From the NCBI GenBank assembly GCA_021443065.1, contig JABUUR010000357.1:1-9342 (forward strand): a stretch of DNA of 9,342 nt. Reading direction: 5' to 3'. The notes beneath the pieces are model-generated. The model did not search any database and was not told the origin of the DNA. It worked only from the letters and a program-made list of their open reading frames with translations. Shown here piece after piece: positions 1-6,596 of the stretch. Numbering within the stretch: position 1 is the stretch's first letter; the number at the start of each line of letters is the position of its first letter. The translations under genes and the position numbers were made by a program. Source of the DNA: Fibrobacter sp. (GTDB taxonomy: Bacteria > Fibrobacterota > Fibrobacteria > Fibrobacterales > Fibrobacteraceae).

Positions 1-27
1 TAATTTTGCGAATTATGCCGATTTATG

Positions 28-44
28 AATAAAAAATTTTTATT
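28..44. repeat. AT-only 17-bp palindrome
   Basis: Eight-base arms AATAAAAA and TTTTTATT flank a single central A. It lies in the AT-rich leader of the window, before the first gene. It could belong to the 3' end or terminator of a gene lying outside the window, or could be a chance product of base composition. No coding sequence is supported in positions 1-157. Confidence 0.3.
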
Positions 45-71
45 TTGGACAATAGTGATCCCGTTTTAAAA

Positions 72-93
72 AGTTGTTTGATAGTTGTTTGAT
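72..93. repeat. Tandem 11-bp direct repeat upstream of the glycan operon
   Basis: AGTTGTTTGAT occurs twice back to back (72-82 and 83-93) without mismatch. The period of 11 bp is about one helical turn, so two proteins bound here would sit on the same face of the DNA. It lies about 65 bp upstream of the first operon ATG, a plausible place for an activator. No known operator is recognised. Confidence 0.5.
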
Positions 94-102
94 CGCATGA
101 AG

Positions 103-130
103 CCCTGGATGGGTCCAGGGGGATTCCCCC
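103..130 (+). promoter_or_regulatory. Two overlapping, mutually exclusive hairpins before fdtA
   Basis: The first dyad has arms CCCTGGA (103-109) and TCCAGGG (114-120) around the loop TGGG. The second has arms GGGGGA (118-123) and TCCCCC (125-130) around one T. Three G residues (118-120) belong to both, so only one can form in a single strand. No T-run follows, so neither looks like an intrinsic terminator. They occupy the place where a -35 box would be expected for the TATATT at 145, so they may instead be protein-binding dyads in DNA. The function is inferred; the symmetry is seen directly. Confidence 0.4.
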
Positions 131-144
131 GCATCGTAAATTAC

Positions 145-157
145 TATATTACAATCC
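145..157 (+). promoter_or_regulatory. Candidate -10 box for leaderless transcription of fdtA-like gene
   Basis: TATATT (145-150) matches the -10 consensus at 5 of 6 positions. It is followed by seven bases (ACAATCC) and then the ATG, so normal initiation would place the transcript start at or next to the A of the start codon. No Shine-Dalgarno sequence is present before this ATG, which fits a leaderless message. No convincing -35 box is found 16-18 bp upstream; that segment is the GC-rich dyad. Confidence 0.45.
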
Positions 158-562
158 ATGAACTGGAACGAACCGCAGCTGATTGACATTCCCATTGCCC
201 ATGACCAACGCGGCAACCTGAGCGTCGTCGAAGGAGGCGAGCTCATCCCCTTCGAAATAAAGCGCCTGTACTACCTGTACGACGTTCCGGGGGGAGCCAC
301 CCGCGGGGGGCACGCCCACCGCAAACTACGTCAGTTGATCATTGCGGCCAGCGGCAGTTTCGACGTCGTGCTGGATAACGGCAAGAACCGTCAAAAGTTC
401 TCCCTGAACCGCAGTTACAGGGGCTTGTACATTCCCACCATGACCTGGCGCGAAATCGAGAACTTCAGCAGTGGAGCTGTCTGCATGGTCCTTGCCTCAG
501 AGCATTACGATGCCTCTGACTACATTTACGAATACGAAGATTTCCTGAAAGAAGTGAAGTGA
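158..562 (+). CDS. fdtA: FdtA/QdtA-type dTDP-4-keto-6-deoxyhexose 3,4-ketoisomerase (cupin)
   Basis: This 134-residue protein is the normal length for the FdtA/QdtA (WxcM C-terminal-like) cupin family. These enzymes move the keto group of dTDP-4-keto-6-deoxyglucose from C4 to C3, so that an aminotransferase can place nitrogen at C3. The family signature RGGHAHRKLRQ lies at residues 49-59; its paired histidines (52 and 54) correspond to the catalytic pair known in this family. The N-terminal DQRGNLSVVEG (16-26) and the Y-L-Y-D-V-P-G-G strand (39-46) also fit. It is probably cytoplasmic. It is the first gene of the glycan operon; its partner aminotransferase is at 3206, separated from it by the FISUMP gene. 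The ATG has no Shine-Dalgarno sequence, and a TATATT box stands 7 nt upstream. The sequence alone does not tell whether the product is the 3-keto galacto (Fdt) or gluco (Qdt) isomer. Confidence 0.88.
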   Translation: MNWNEPQLIDIPIAHDQRGNLSVVEGGELIPFEIKRLYYLYDVPGGATRGGHAHRKLRQLIIAASGSFDVVLDNGKNRQKFSLNRSYRGLYIPTMTWREIENFSSGAVCMVLASEHYDASDYIYEYEDFLKEVK

Positions 563-572
563 GGTTTACCCC

Positions 573-3194
573 ATGTCTCGTATGCTCTGTATAGTCCTTT
601 TAGTAGTCCTGGCAGTTTCCGCCAATGCAGAAACGTTTGTCGCCATCCTGGATACTTATTCCAAGGTCGTAAAAACCAATGAAAAGATATACGTGGCCGA
701 CAAAATCCGGTCCGAGGCCCGCAAGGTTCTGCCCAAGGATTTTGTAATCATGACCCGTGAAAACATCTTCCAGATGCTGCCGCCGGGAAAGTCCATCGAG
801 GAGTGCGAAGGCAGTTGCCTTGTGGAAACGGGTAAGAACATTTCTGCCGACTACATCTGCCAAGGTAGAATTGACGAGATGGGCACAAGCCTTTATATAA
901 CGATAGAACTTTACAGCACTGCAGATAACAACCTGGTAAGTTCTATTTCCGAACGAGCAGCCAGCGTGGATGAACTGGCAAATTTGCTGGAACAAAAGGT
1001 AGGTTCCCTTTTTAGTCCTCTGATAAAGAAACATGAAACGCCTGTGTTCTACAATGTCAAGGAAGATTATGTTGTGGGGGGTGATAAACTTCGCCTGGTA
1101 AAGATTGCGAGTAATCCTGCTGGAGCGCTGGTTGCCGTAGATGGCCGCCCCGTTGCCAGTTGTAAGAGAACTCCCTGCAGCGTTGAACTGCCAGAAGGAA
1201 ACCATCGCCTTGTCCTTGGCAAGGAATATTATTTTGACAAGGATACCGTTGTGAACGTTACCGAAAACAGCAAGAATGTTACCCTGTCTCTTGCACCGAA
1301 GTTCGGCGTTCTGGATTTGCAAACTGCATATAGTCACGATATCCCTCCAAGGGTAACCATCGACGGCAAAGGTGCAAAGATGGGAGTTAACTGGCTTTCC
1401 AAAGGAAAGCATCATGTGAATATTTCCCACAAGTGCTACGAACCTCTAGAATTTGACATTCGCATTTCCCTTGGTGAAACCCAGATTGTTGACCAGGCCT
1501 TGAAAAGTGCAGAGGCCGGCTTGGAACTTTCGGCGGAGGAGAACGGTGTTCCTAAAGAAGAGGTTGTCTTTGTGGATGGAAAAAAGGTCGGCGTAACCCC
1601 ATACAAGGGTGCTGTTCCTCTCTGCTCAAAAATAGAATTGGGCAACGAGGTCTTGGATAGTCTTAATCTGGAATACCGCAAGACCGTTAAGTATCGTCAC
1701 AAGGTAGGCAGTTCTATTCCCAGCGTAAAAATCGGCAATCAGATATGGATGTCCAGGAATTCCAGTATCGAGACTCCCCGTGGATCCTGGTGCTTGAACA
1801 ACAAGGAAGAAAATTGCAAAAAGTACGGGCGCTTTTATGACAAGGAAGCCTCTAGAATGTCTTGCCCCACAGGCTGGCATCTGCCGTCGGATGATGAATT
1901 TGCTGCATTGGCGGAATATCTTGGAAAAGAGGCCGGCAAAAGACTGAAATCAAAAACAGGCTGGAACGAAAATAAAAACGGAACCGACGAATTTGGCTTT
2001 AACGCGTTGCCCACTGGTCAATATTATGATGGTAAATTTGATTATCAAGGAAACTTTACCACATTTTGGACATCGACGGATAGTGGCTCCTATACGTATT
2101 TCCGTGTGTTGAGTGGTGACGATCGCTTTTTTAGCAATTCTACGAATATGGTTGAAGTTGCCTCTGTTGTTCGATGCATAAAGAATTCTTCAGAAAATCA
2201 ACTCAAATCTGTAAAAATTGGTGACCAGGTCTGGATGGCCGAGAACTTGAACATCAAGACTCCAGAAGGTTCCTGGTGTTACAATGACGACGAGTCGATG
2301 TGTAAAAAGTATGGCAGACTCTACGACTGGAAAACAGCGAAAAAGGTTTGCCCCGCTGGCTGGCACTTGCCGACGAGCGATGAGTATGCCGCTTTGGAAT
2401 CGTACATCGGAAAAAACGCCGGAAAAAAACTTAAATCCAACAAAGGCTGGACGAACAGTGGAAACGGAACCGATGAATTTGGCTTTGCTGGCCTGCCTGG
2501 TGGTAAACGCCAGGGTGATGGAAGTTCTTTCGGTATTGATTATTCAGGATCTTTTTGGACTGCCTCTGAAACCAATGCCGAACTTGCCGAGGGGAGGAGT
2601 TTAAATACATCTTCCGACAATTTTAATTGGGATACGTGGACCAGCAAGAAACAAGGCAATTCTGTTCGTTGCGTAAAAAACAAATCCAACGTTGCAGAAA
2701 ATAAAAAATCCGAGAATTATAAATCTGTAAAAATTGGTGACCAGGTCTGGATGGCCGAAAACTTGAACATCAAGACTCCAGAGGGGTCCTGGTGCTTTGA
2801 AAATAAAGAAGAAAACTGCAAAAAGTATGGCCGTCTGTATAATTGGATGACTGCCCACAAGATTTGCCCTGCTGGATGGCGCCTTCCGGAAAATGCCGAC
2901 TTTGACAGACTGCTTGATTTTTTAGGTGGATCCGCTGGTGCAAGGTTGAAGTCGAAAAAAGGTTGGGATGAGAACGCCAATGGAACAGACGACTATGGCT
3001 TTGCCGCCATGCCTGCTGCCTATCGCTACGATAACGGTGGCTTTAGTGCTGTGGGCGGCAACGCGTCGTTCTGGAGCGATACAAAAAAAAGTAATATACA
3101 AGCATACTTTTGGTATTTGGACAGCAATAACGAAAGCCTGACCCGCGAGCATAATCTTATGAATTATGGGTTATCCGTTCGCTGCATCAAGTAA
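573..3194 (+). CDS. Secreted FISUMP protein: CsgG-like N-terminal region, PEGA-like repeats, three FISUMP domains
   Basis: This 873-residue protein has a hydrophobic signal peptide that ends in A-N-A at about residue 19, so it is exported. Residues 20-155 resemble the nucleotide-fold-like domain of CsgG/FlgO-type lipoproteins (V-A-I-L-D start, I-R-S-E-A-R, R-E-N-I-F, C-x3-C, A-D-Y-I-C-Q-G-R-I). There is no lipobox cysteine. Residues about 173-243, 244-314 and 315-377 look like PEGA-type beta repeats; the third is weak. Three FISUMP domains follow at 384-537, 545-702 and 717-873. Each opens with VKIG..W and GSWC, carries CP.GW.LP in the middle, and ends with a VRC(I/V)K strand. FISUMP domains are abundant in Fibrobacter surface proteins and their function is not settled; a carbohydrate or surface-binding role is only inference. 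GAGG at 561-564, 8 nt before the ATG, supports the start. Domain 1 is the most divergent copy (MSRNSSIE where the others have MAENLNIK). The gene lies 10 nt after fdtA and 11 nt before the aminotransferase, so it is co-transcribed with sugar-nucleotide genes. Confidence 0.85.
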   Translation: MSRMLCIVLLVVLAVSANAETFVAILDTYSKVVKTNEKIYVADKIRSEARKVLPKDFVIMTRENIFQMLPPGKSIEECEGSCLVETGKNISADYICQGRIDEMGTSLYITIELYSTADNNLVSSISERAASVDELANLLEQKVGSLFSPLIKKHETPVFYNVKEDYVVGGDKLRLVKIASNPAGALVAVDGRPVASCKRTPCSVELPEGNHRLVLGKEYYFDKDTVVNVTENSKNVTLSLAPKFGVLDLQTAYSHDIPPRVTIDGKGAKMGVNWLSKGKHHVNISHKCYEPLEFDIRISLGETQIVDQALKSAEAGLELSAEENGVPKEEVVFVDGKKVGVTPYKGAVPLCSKIELGNEVLDSLNLEYRKTVKYRHKVGSSIPSVKIGNQIWMSRNSSIETPRGSWCLNNKEENCKKYGRFYDKEASRMSCPTGWHLPSDDEFAALAEYLGKEAGKRLKSKTGWNENKNGTDEFGFNALPTGQYYDGKFDYQGNFTTFWTSTDSGSYTYFRVLSGDDRFFSNSTNMVEVASVVRCIKNSSENQLKSVKIGDQVWMAENLNIKTPEGSWCYNDDESMCKKYGRLYDWKTAKKVCPAGWHLPTSDEYAALESYIGKNAGKKLKSNKGWTNSGNGTDEFGFAGLPGGKRQGDGSSFGIDYSGSFWTASETNAELAEGRSLNTSSDNFNWDTWTSKKQGNSVRCVKNKSNVAENKKSENYKSVKIGDQVWMAENLNIKTPEGSWCFENKEENCKKYGRLYNWMTAHKICPAGWRLPENADFDRLLDFLGGSAGARLKSKKGWDENANGTDDYGFAAMPAAYRYDNGGFSAVGGNASFWSDTKKSNIQAYFWYLDSNNESLTREHNLMNYGLSVRCIK
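2205..2278 (+). repeat. 74-bp near-identical internal repeat, copy A (FISUMP domain 2 start)
   Basis: This segment encodes the KSVKIGDQVWMAENLNIK region of FISUMP domain 2. It matches positions 2721-2794 (domain 3) with only three mismatches, all at third codon positions and all silent. The first 38 bases are identical. Beyond it the two domains diverge strongly. The pattern suggests recent duplication or gene conversion limited to the domain start. Confidence 0.85.
2721..2794 (+). repeat. 74-bp near-identical internal repeat, copy B (FISUMP domain 3 start)
   Basis: This is the partner of 2205-2278. Just downstream the similarity changes partner: KEENCKKYGR in domain 3 matches domain 1 (KEENCKKYGR), while domain 2 has DESMCKKYGR. 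Domain 3 is therefore a mosaic of its two neighbours. Confidence 0.85.
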
Positions 3195-3205
3195 TATTAG
3201 GACTT

Positions 3206-4399
3206 ATGATTCAGGTTCCCTATTATCCTTTGAAACGCGTTGTAGAATCCTACGGTCAGGATTTGCAACAGGCTGCAACCCGCGTCGTAGACTCGGGGTG
3301 GTTTATCCGCGGCGAAGAATGCCGCAAATTTGAATCTAACTTTGCAGAATACTGCGGTGCAGGTTTCTGCGTCGGGGTAGGGAATGGGCTCGAGGCTCTT
3401 TCCTTGATTTTGAAGGGCTATATGGAATTGGGCCGGTTGCAGCCCGGTGATGCAATCATTGTCCCGTCCAATACGTTTATCGCCACATGGCTTGCGGTAA
3501 AGGCGGCTGGGCTTGTTCCCATGCCTGCGGAGCCTGACGAAAATACTTTTGTTCTCAGCCGTGCCTCCGTAGAAACGGCATATCACCATGCCCAGTATAG
3601 CCGTTTAAAGGTCGCTGCCGTTTTGGCAGTCCATTTGTATGGTCGCCTTTGCCCCATGGATTTGCTGCGGGAATTTGTCGAAGACCATGACATGCTCCTG
3701 CTGGAAGACGCCGCTCAGGCACATGGGGCCGCCACGGTGTTTAGGGGCGAATCAAAAATACGCCGTGCAGGCAGTCTGGGCCATGCGGCAGGTTTCAGTT
3801 TCTATCCCGGCAAAAACCTGGGGGCGCTTGGGGACGGTGGTGCCGTCGTCACCTCGGACGAGTCTCTTGCCCGAGTCGTCAGGATGCTTTCGAATTACGG
3901 TTCGGAACATAAGTATGTTCACGAGTACGTTGGTGAAAACTCCCGCCTGGATGAATTGCAGGCGGCCTTTCTCGGCGAAAAACTCCCGCGGTTGGATTCC
4001 GAAAACGCCCGTCGCAATAAGATTGCCAACCGCTATCTTTCCGAAATCAAGAACCCTCTCGTAAAACTGCCCCTGCCGGCAAGGGCTGCGGGCACATGCC
4101 TTGCGACTTGCCTAACAGATTGCGTCTGGCATATTTTCCCTATCCATTGCAAAACTGAGGGCGGTACAAGCTGTCGCGACCAGATGCAAGCGTATTTGGC
4201 GGAACATGGGGTGGAGACCGCTATTCATTACCCTACGCCGCCCCACATGCAAAAGTCCTTTGCCGACAATTACAAGGCCGTCGGCTATCCCATTGCCGAA
4301 CGGCTGGCGGGTTCGGAATTGAGCTTGCCGTTGCACGCCTTTATGACCGAAGAAGAAATTTGTGCGGTCATCCGATGGGTGAACAACTTTAAGGTTTAA
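3206..4399 (+). CDS. fdtB: FdtB/QdtB-like PLP-dependent sugar 3-aminotransferase (DegT/DnrJ/EryC1/StrS family)
   Basis: This 397-residue enzyme belongs to the DegT/DnrJ/EryC1/StrS aminotransferases. With FdtA it would transfer an amino group, usually from glutamate, to C3 of dTDP-3-keto-6-deoxyhexose. Seen directly are the substrate-loop motif VPSNTFIATWLA (86-97), the PLP-ring motif EDAAQAHGA (167-175, Asp168 expected to pair with the pyridine nitrogen), the Schiff-base lysine in SFYPGKNLGALGDGG (Lys203), and the C-terminal HYPTPPHMQ. The length is slightly above the usual 365-380 because of small insertions, for example ELGRLQ near 74-79 and a cysteine-bearing loop before VWHIF. A short AGGA lies close to the ATG. 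Pairing with an FdtA homologue favours a 3-amino sugar over the 4-amino product of the related WecE/ArnB enzymes. Exact product stereochemistry is not determined. Confidence 0.88.
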   Translation: MIQVPYYPLKRVVESYGQDLQQAATRVVDSGWFIRGEECRKFESNFAEYCGAGFCVGVGNGLEALSLILKGYMELGRLQPGDAIIVPSNTFIATWLAVKAAGLVPMPAEPDENTFVLSRASVETAYHHAQYSRLKVAAVLAVHLYGRLCPMDLLREFVEDHDMLLLEDAAQAHGAATVFRGESKIRRAGSLGHAAGFSFYPGKNLGALGDGGAVVTSDESLARVVRMLSNYGSEHKYVHEYVGENSRLDELQAAFLGEKLPRLDSENARRNKIANRYLSEIKNPLVKLPLPARAAGTCLATCLTDCVWHIFPIHCKTEGGTSCRDQMQAYLAEHGVETAIHYPTPPHMQKSFADNYKAVGYPIAERLAGSELSLPLHAFMTEEEICAVIRWVNNFKV

Positions 4400-5697
4400 T
4401 GATGATTTCAAATCAAAACGAAAGTTTTCTTCTTCGTGTCGTTTTGGGCTTTATCCCTGCGGTAAAGGCCAGCGGTGTCACCCTTTGCAACGCCCTTCGT
4501 GCATTTGCCATAAACAAGTTGCTGGCAGTCTTTTTGCCTCCGTCCGCATTCGCCTGCGTGGCCCAGTTCACAAACATCATGTCCATGGGCTACGCTACCT
4601 CCAGCCTTGCCATGCAAAACGGATGGACCAGCCTTACGGCAAAATACAAAGGTGACGAAAAAAAATTGTTGGCGGTTTGGCATGGGGGAGTGCGGCTCAC
4701 CACCTTCGCAACGGTTTTCACTTGCATCTTTGGTGTACTGTTCTGCGTTCTCGCCCCGCTGGAAACCTTGTTCCCGGGAATGAACCCGCGCCTGGTGCAA
4801 GCGGCAATCTTGTTTGCCTTGCCGGGTATTGTCGCTTCGAATATCGTTACCATTACGGCGGCGACCATGGCAGGCCTTGGTGAAAAACACAGGTGGGCTG
4901 TCATCAATATGGTGTCCGCCTTGTGGCAGGTCTTGTGGGTGGCGTTCTTCCTTTACACTGGGCGTTTGAGCGTCCTTTCCGTTGTGGCTACCCAGAGCAT
5001 TGTGGCCGCGGTTTTTGCCGCCCGCTACGGGGCCCGGGCTGGCTTTAGCATCAAGCGCATTTGGGCGAGCCCCGGTGATGAACGCTGCCCTTGGGTTTCG
5101 TTCGCCCTGATGGGAATCGTCCCCATGATTCTTTCGCCCCTGGCCTTGACCGTCATACGGACCGGGGTGGGCATGAATTTTGGTCACGATGCCGCAGGTA
5201 TCTGGCAAAGTGTCATGAAAATATCAGATTTCATCTTTATGATGATGTCCAGTATTTTATGTGTGATCCTTCTTCCTAAAATTTCCGGTGCAAAAACCAA
5301 GGAAGAGTTCAACGAAAATTTTTACCCTCTGTTTGCCATGACCATGGGAATTGCCTTTGTGGCCGTGGTCGTGCTTTACCTAAGCCGTGGAATCATTGTT
5401 CCGCTGCTGTTCTCCAAGGCTTATATGGGTGCTGCCGACTACATGCTCTGGCAGTTGGTGGGCGACATCTTTAGAACCGGCGGTTATACCCTAGCCCTGG
5501 TCCTCTTCGCCCGTCAGGCGACCAAAAGTTTCCTAGCCATAGAAATATCCTGCGAAATTCTTCTGGCCCTAGGTTCCTTGGTGGCAATGAAATTTTTTGA
5601 ATTTAACGGCCCCATGATTGCGTACGCCTTTGAAAACTTCATTTACTTTGTCTTGCTTTTCATCGTGGTGCGGAGGCTTAAGTGGAAAATCCAGTAG
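4399..5697 (+). CDS. WzxE-like O-antigen/lipid-linked oligosaccharide flippase
   Basis: This 432-residue, strongly hydrophobic protein has about twelve predicted membrane helices, the usual size and form of Wzx flippases of the MOP superfamily. Two segments align by eye with E. coli WzxE: AGIWQSVMKISD (about 266-277; WzxE has VGIWQGVSSISD) and MLWQLVGDIFRTGGY (about 349-363; WzxE has FAWQLVGDVLKVGAY). It would move an undecaprenyl-pyrophosphate-linked oligosaccharide from the cytoplasmic to the periplasmic face of the inner membrane. WzxE carries enterobacterial common antigen, which contains a 4-amino-6-deoxygalactose; the neighbouring genes predict a 3-amino analogue here. The ATG shares its A with the stop codon of the aminotransferase gene, and TAAGG lies just upstream, so the two are translationally coupled. 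A second ATG follows immediately, so the start could be one codon later. Confidence 0.85.
   Translation: MMISNQNESFLLRVVLGFIPAVKASGVTLCNALRAFAINKLLAVFLPPSAFACVAQFTNIMSMGYATSSLAMQNGWTSLTAKYKGDEKKLLAVWHGGVRLTTFATVFTCIFGVLFCVLAPLETLFPGMNPRLVQAAILFALPGIVASNIVTITAATMAGLGEKHRWAVINMVSALWQVLWVAFFLYTGRLSVLSVVATQSIVAAVFAARYGARAGFSIKRIWASPGDERCPWVSFALMGIVPMILSPLALTVIRTGVGMNFGHDAAGIWQSVMKISDFIFMMMSSILCVILLPKISGAKTKEEFNENFYPLFAMTMGIAFVAVVVLYLSRGIIVPLLFSKAYMGAADYMLWQLVGDIFRTGGYTLALVLFARQATKSFLAIEISCEILLALGSLVAMKFFEFNGPMIAYAFENFIYFVLLFIVVRRLKWKIQ
5671..5681 (+). promoter_or_regulatory. Ribosome binding site that fixes a GTG start
   Basis: CGGAGG (5671-5676) lies inside the 3' end of the flippase gene, five bases before GTG at 5682. 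It is the best Shine-Dalgarno match in the operon and supports starting the next gene at this GTG, giving a 16-nt overlap with the flippase. Confidence 0.7.
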
Positions 5698-6587
5698 CAC
5701 AGCCGGTGAAAGGTCTGCCATTGGTGTCTGTCCTCATGGCCAGTTACAACCACGAGAAATACGTGGAGGAATCCGTCCGTTCTGTCATGGCGCAAAAGGG
5801 CGTGGATTTCGAGTTGATTGTCGTTGACGACGGAAGCAAGGATTCGTCTCCCCAGATATTGGAACGCCTTTCTTCTGAATTGGGCTTTTACTACAGGCAT
5901 CGAGAAAACAGGGGCGTCGTAGCCACCTGCAATGAACTTTTGCAAATGGCAAGGGGCAAGTACTTTTGCACTTTTGCGTCGGACGATATTATGCCCCCCG
6001 GTCGCCTTGCAGAACAGAGTTCCTACTTGAGCCGGCATCCGCAATATATCGCCTGTTTTGGACAAATTAAGCAGATGGACGGTGCTGGAAATGTTTCTGC
6101 CAATTTTGACCCACGCTATTTGAAATCCATGCCGGAGGTGACCTTCGAACAGTTCTTCCTTGGAAAGCGGGAACTTCACGGCTGTTCCGAAATGCTGGAC
6201 CTTGCTGCGTTCAAGGAGTTGGGAGGGTTCGACGATTCCATCGGCCAGGAAGATTTTCCCATGATGTTGCGTCTGTTGCGCAAATGCTCGCCCCTGCCGG
6301 TAGTTGCGACAGACTGCTGCCATTACCGCATTCACGGTAGCAATCTTTCTTCTGCAAGTACGGTAGAAAACGTGGATTTTCTCTACAAGAACATGTTGGA
6401 TACGGTGGACAGCTACAGGGACCACCCGTTGTACAAAAAGGCGAAAAATCTTTGGAAGGCCCGCTATTTTTCTGCATTGACAAATTGCAGCAAGGTCGAG
6501 GCCTTAAGGCGGTTGCCTAAACTGGCCTCCTGCACGCTTTATTTCTGGTTAAGAACGTTGAAACTTTTTTTGCCCAAAAGAAAGTAG
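5682..6587 (+). CDS. Family 2 glycosyltransferase (GT-A fold)
   Basis: This 301-residue protein is a GT2 enzyme of normal length. The N-terminal strand VSVLMASYNHEKYVEES (15-31) is typical. VVDDGSKDSS (47-56) contains the nucleotide-binding aspartates. SDD (100-102) is the DxD-like metal-binding site, and GQEDF (188-192) holds the probable catalytic acidic pair. It would transfer a sugar from an activated nucleotide to a lipid-linked acceptor at the cytoplasmic face of the inner membrane. The donor and acceptor cannot be read from the sequence. The C-terminal 40 residues are basic and aromatic (WLRTLKLFLPKRK), consistent with membrane association. The GTG start overlaps the flippase gene by 16 nt and has a strong ribosome binding site. 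Confidence 0.87.
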   Translation: MENPVAQPVKGLPLVSVLMASYNHEKYVEESVRSVMAQKGVDFELIVVDDGSKDSSPQILERLSSELGFYYRHRENRGVVATCNELLQMARGKYFCTFASDDIMPPGRLAEQSSYLSRHPQYIACFGQIKQMDGAGNVSANFDPRYLKSMPEVTFEQFFLGKRELHGCSEMLDLAAFKELGGFDDSIGQEDFPMMLRLLRKCSPLPVVATDCCHYRIHGSNLSSASTVENVDFLYKNMLDTVDSYRDHPLYKKAKNLWKARYFSALTNCSKVEALRRLPKLASCTLYFWLRTLKLFLPKRK

Positions 6588-6596
6588 ATTGGTATC

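Noticed and set aside
103..130. Intrinsic terminator or known riboswitch upstream of fdtA
   Set aside because: There is no T-run after either hairpin, and no known riboswitch core or O-antigen ops/JUMPstart element (GGCGGTAG) is present.
600..1430. Leftward 276-codon open frame
   Set aside because: It lies antisense to the well-supported FISUMP protein gene, has no known motif, and reflects codon bias of the coding strand.
4408..5208. Leftward 266-codon open frame
   Set aside because: It is antisense to the flippase; the translation is an implausible Gly/His/Asp/Arg-rich sequence without hydrophobic core.
5643..6425. Leftward 260-codon open frame
   Set aside because: It is antisense to a glycosyltransferase that has all family motifs; no promoter or ribosome binding site was seen for it.
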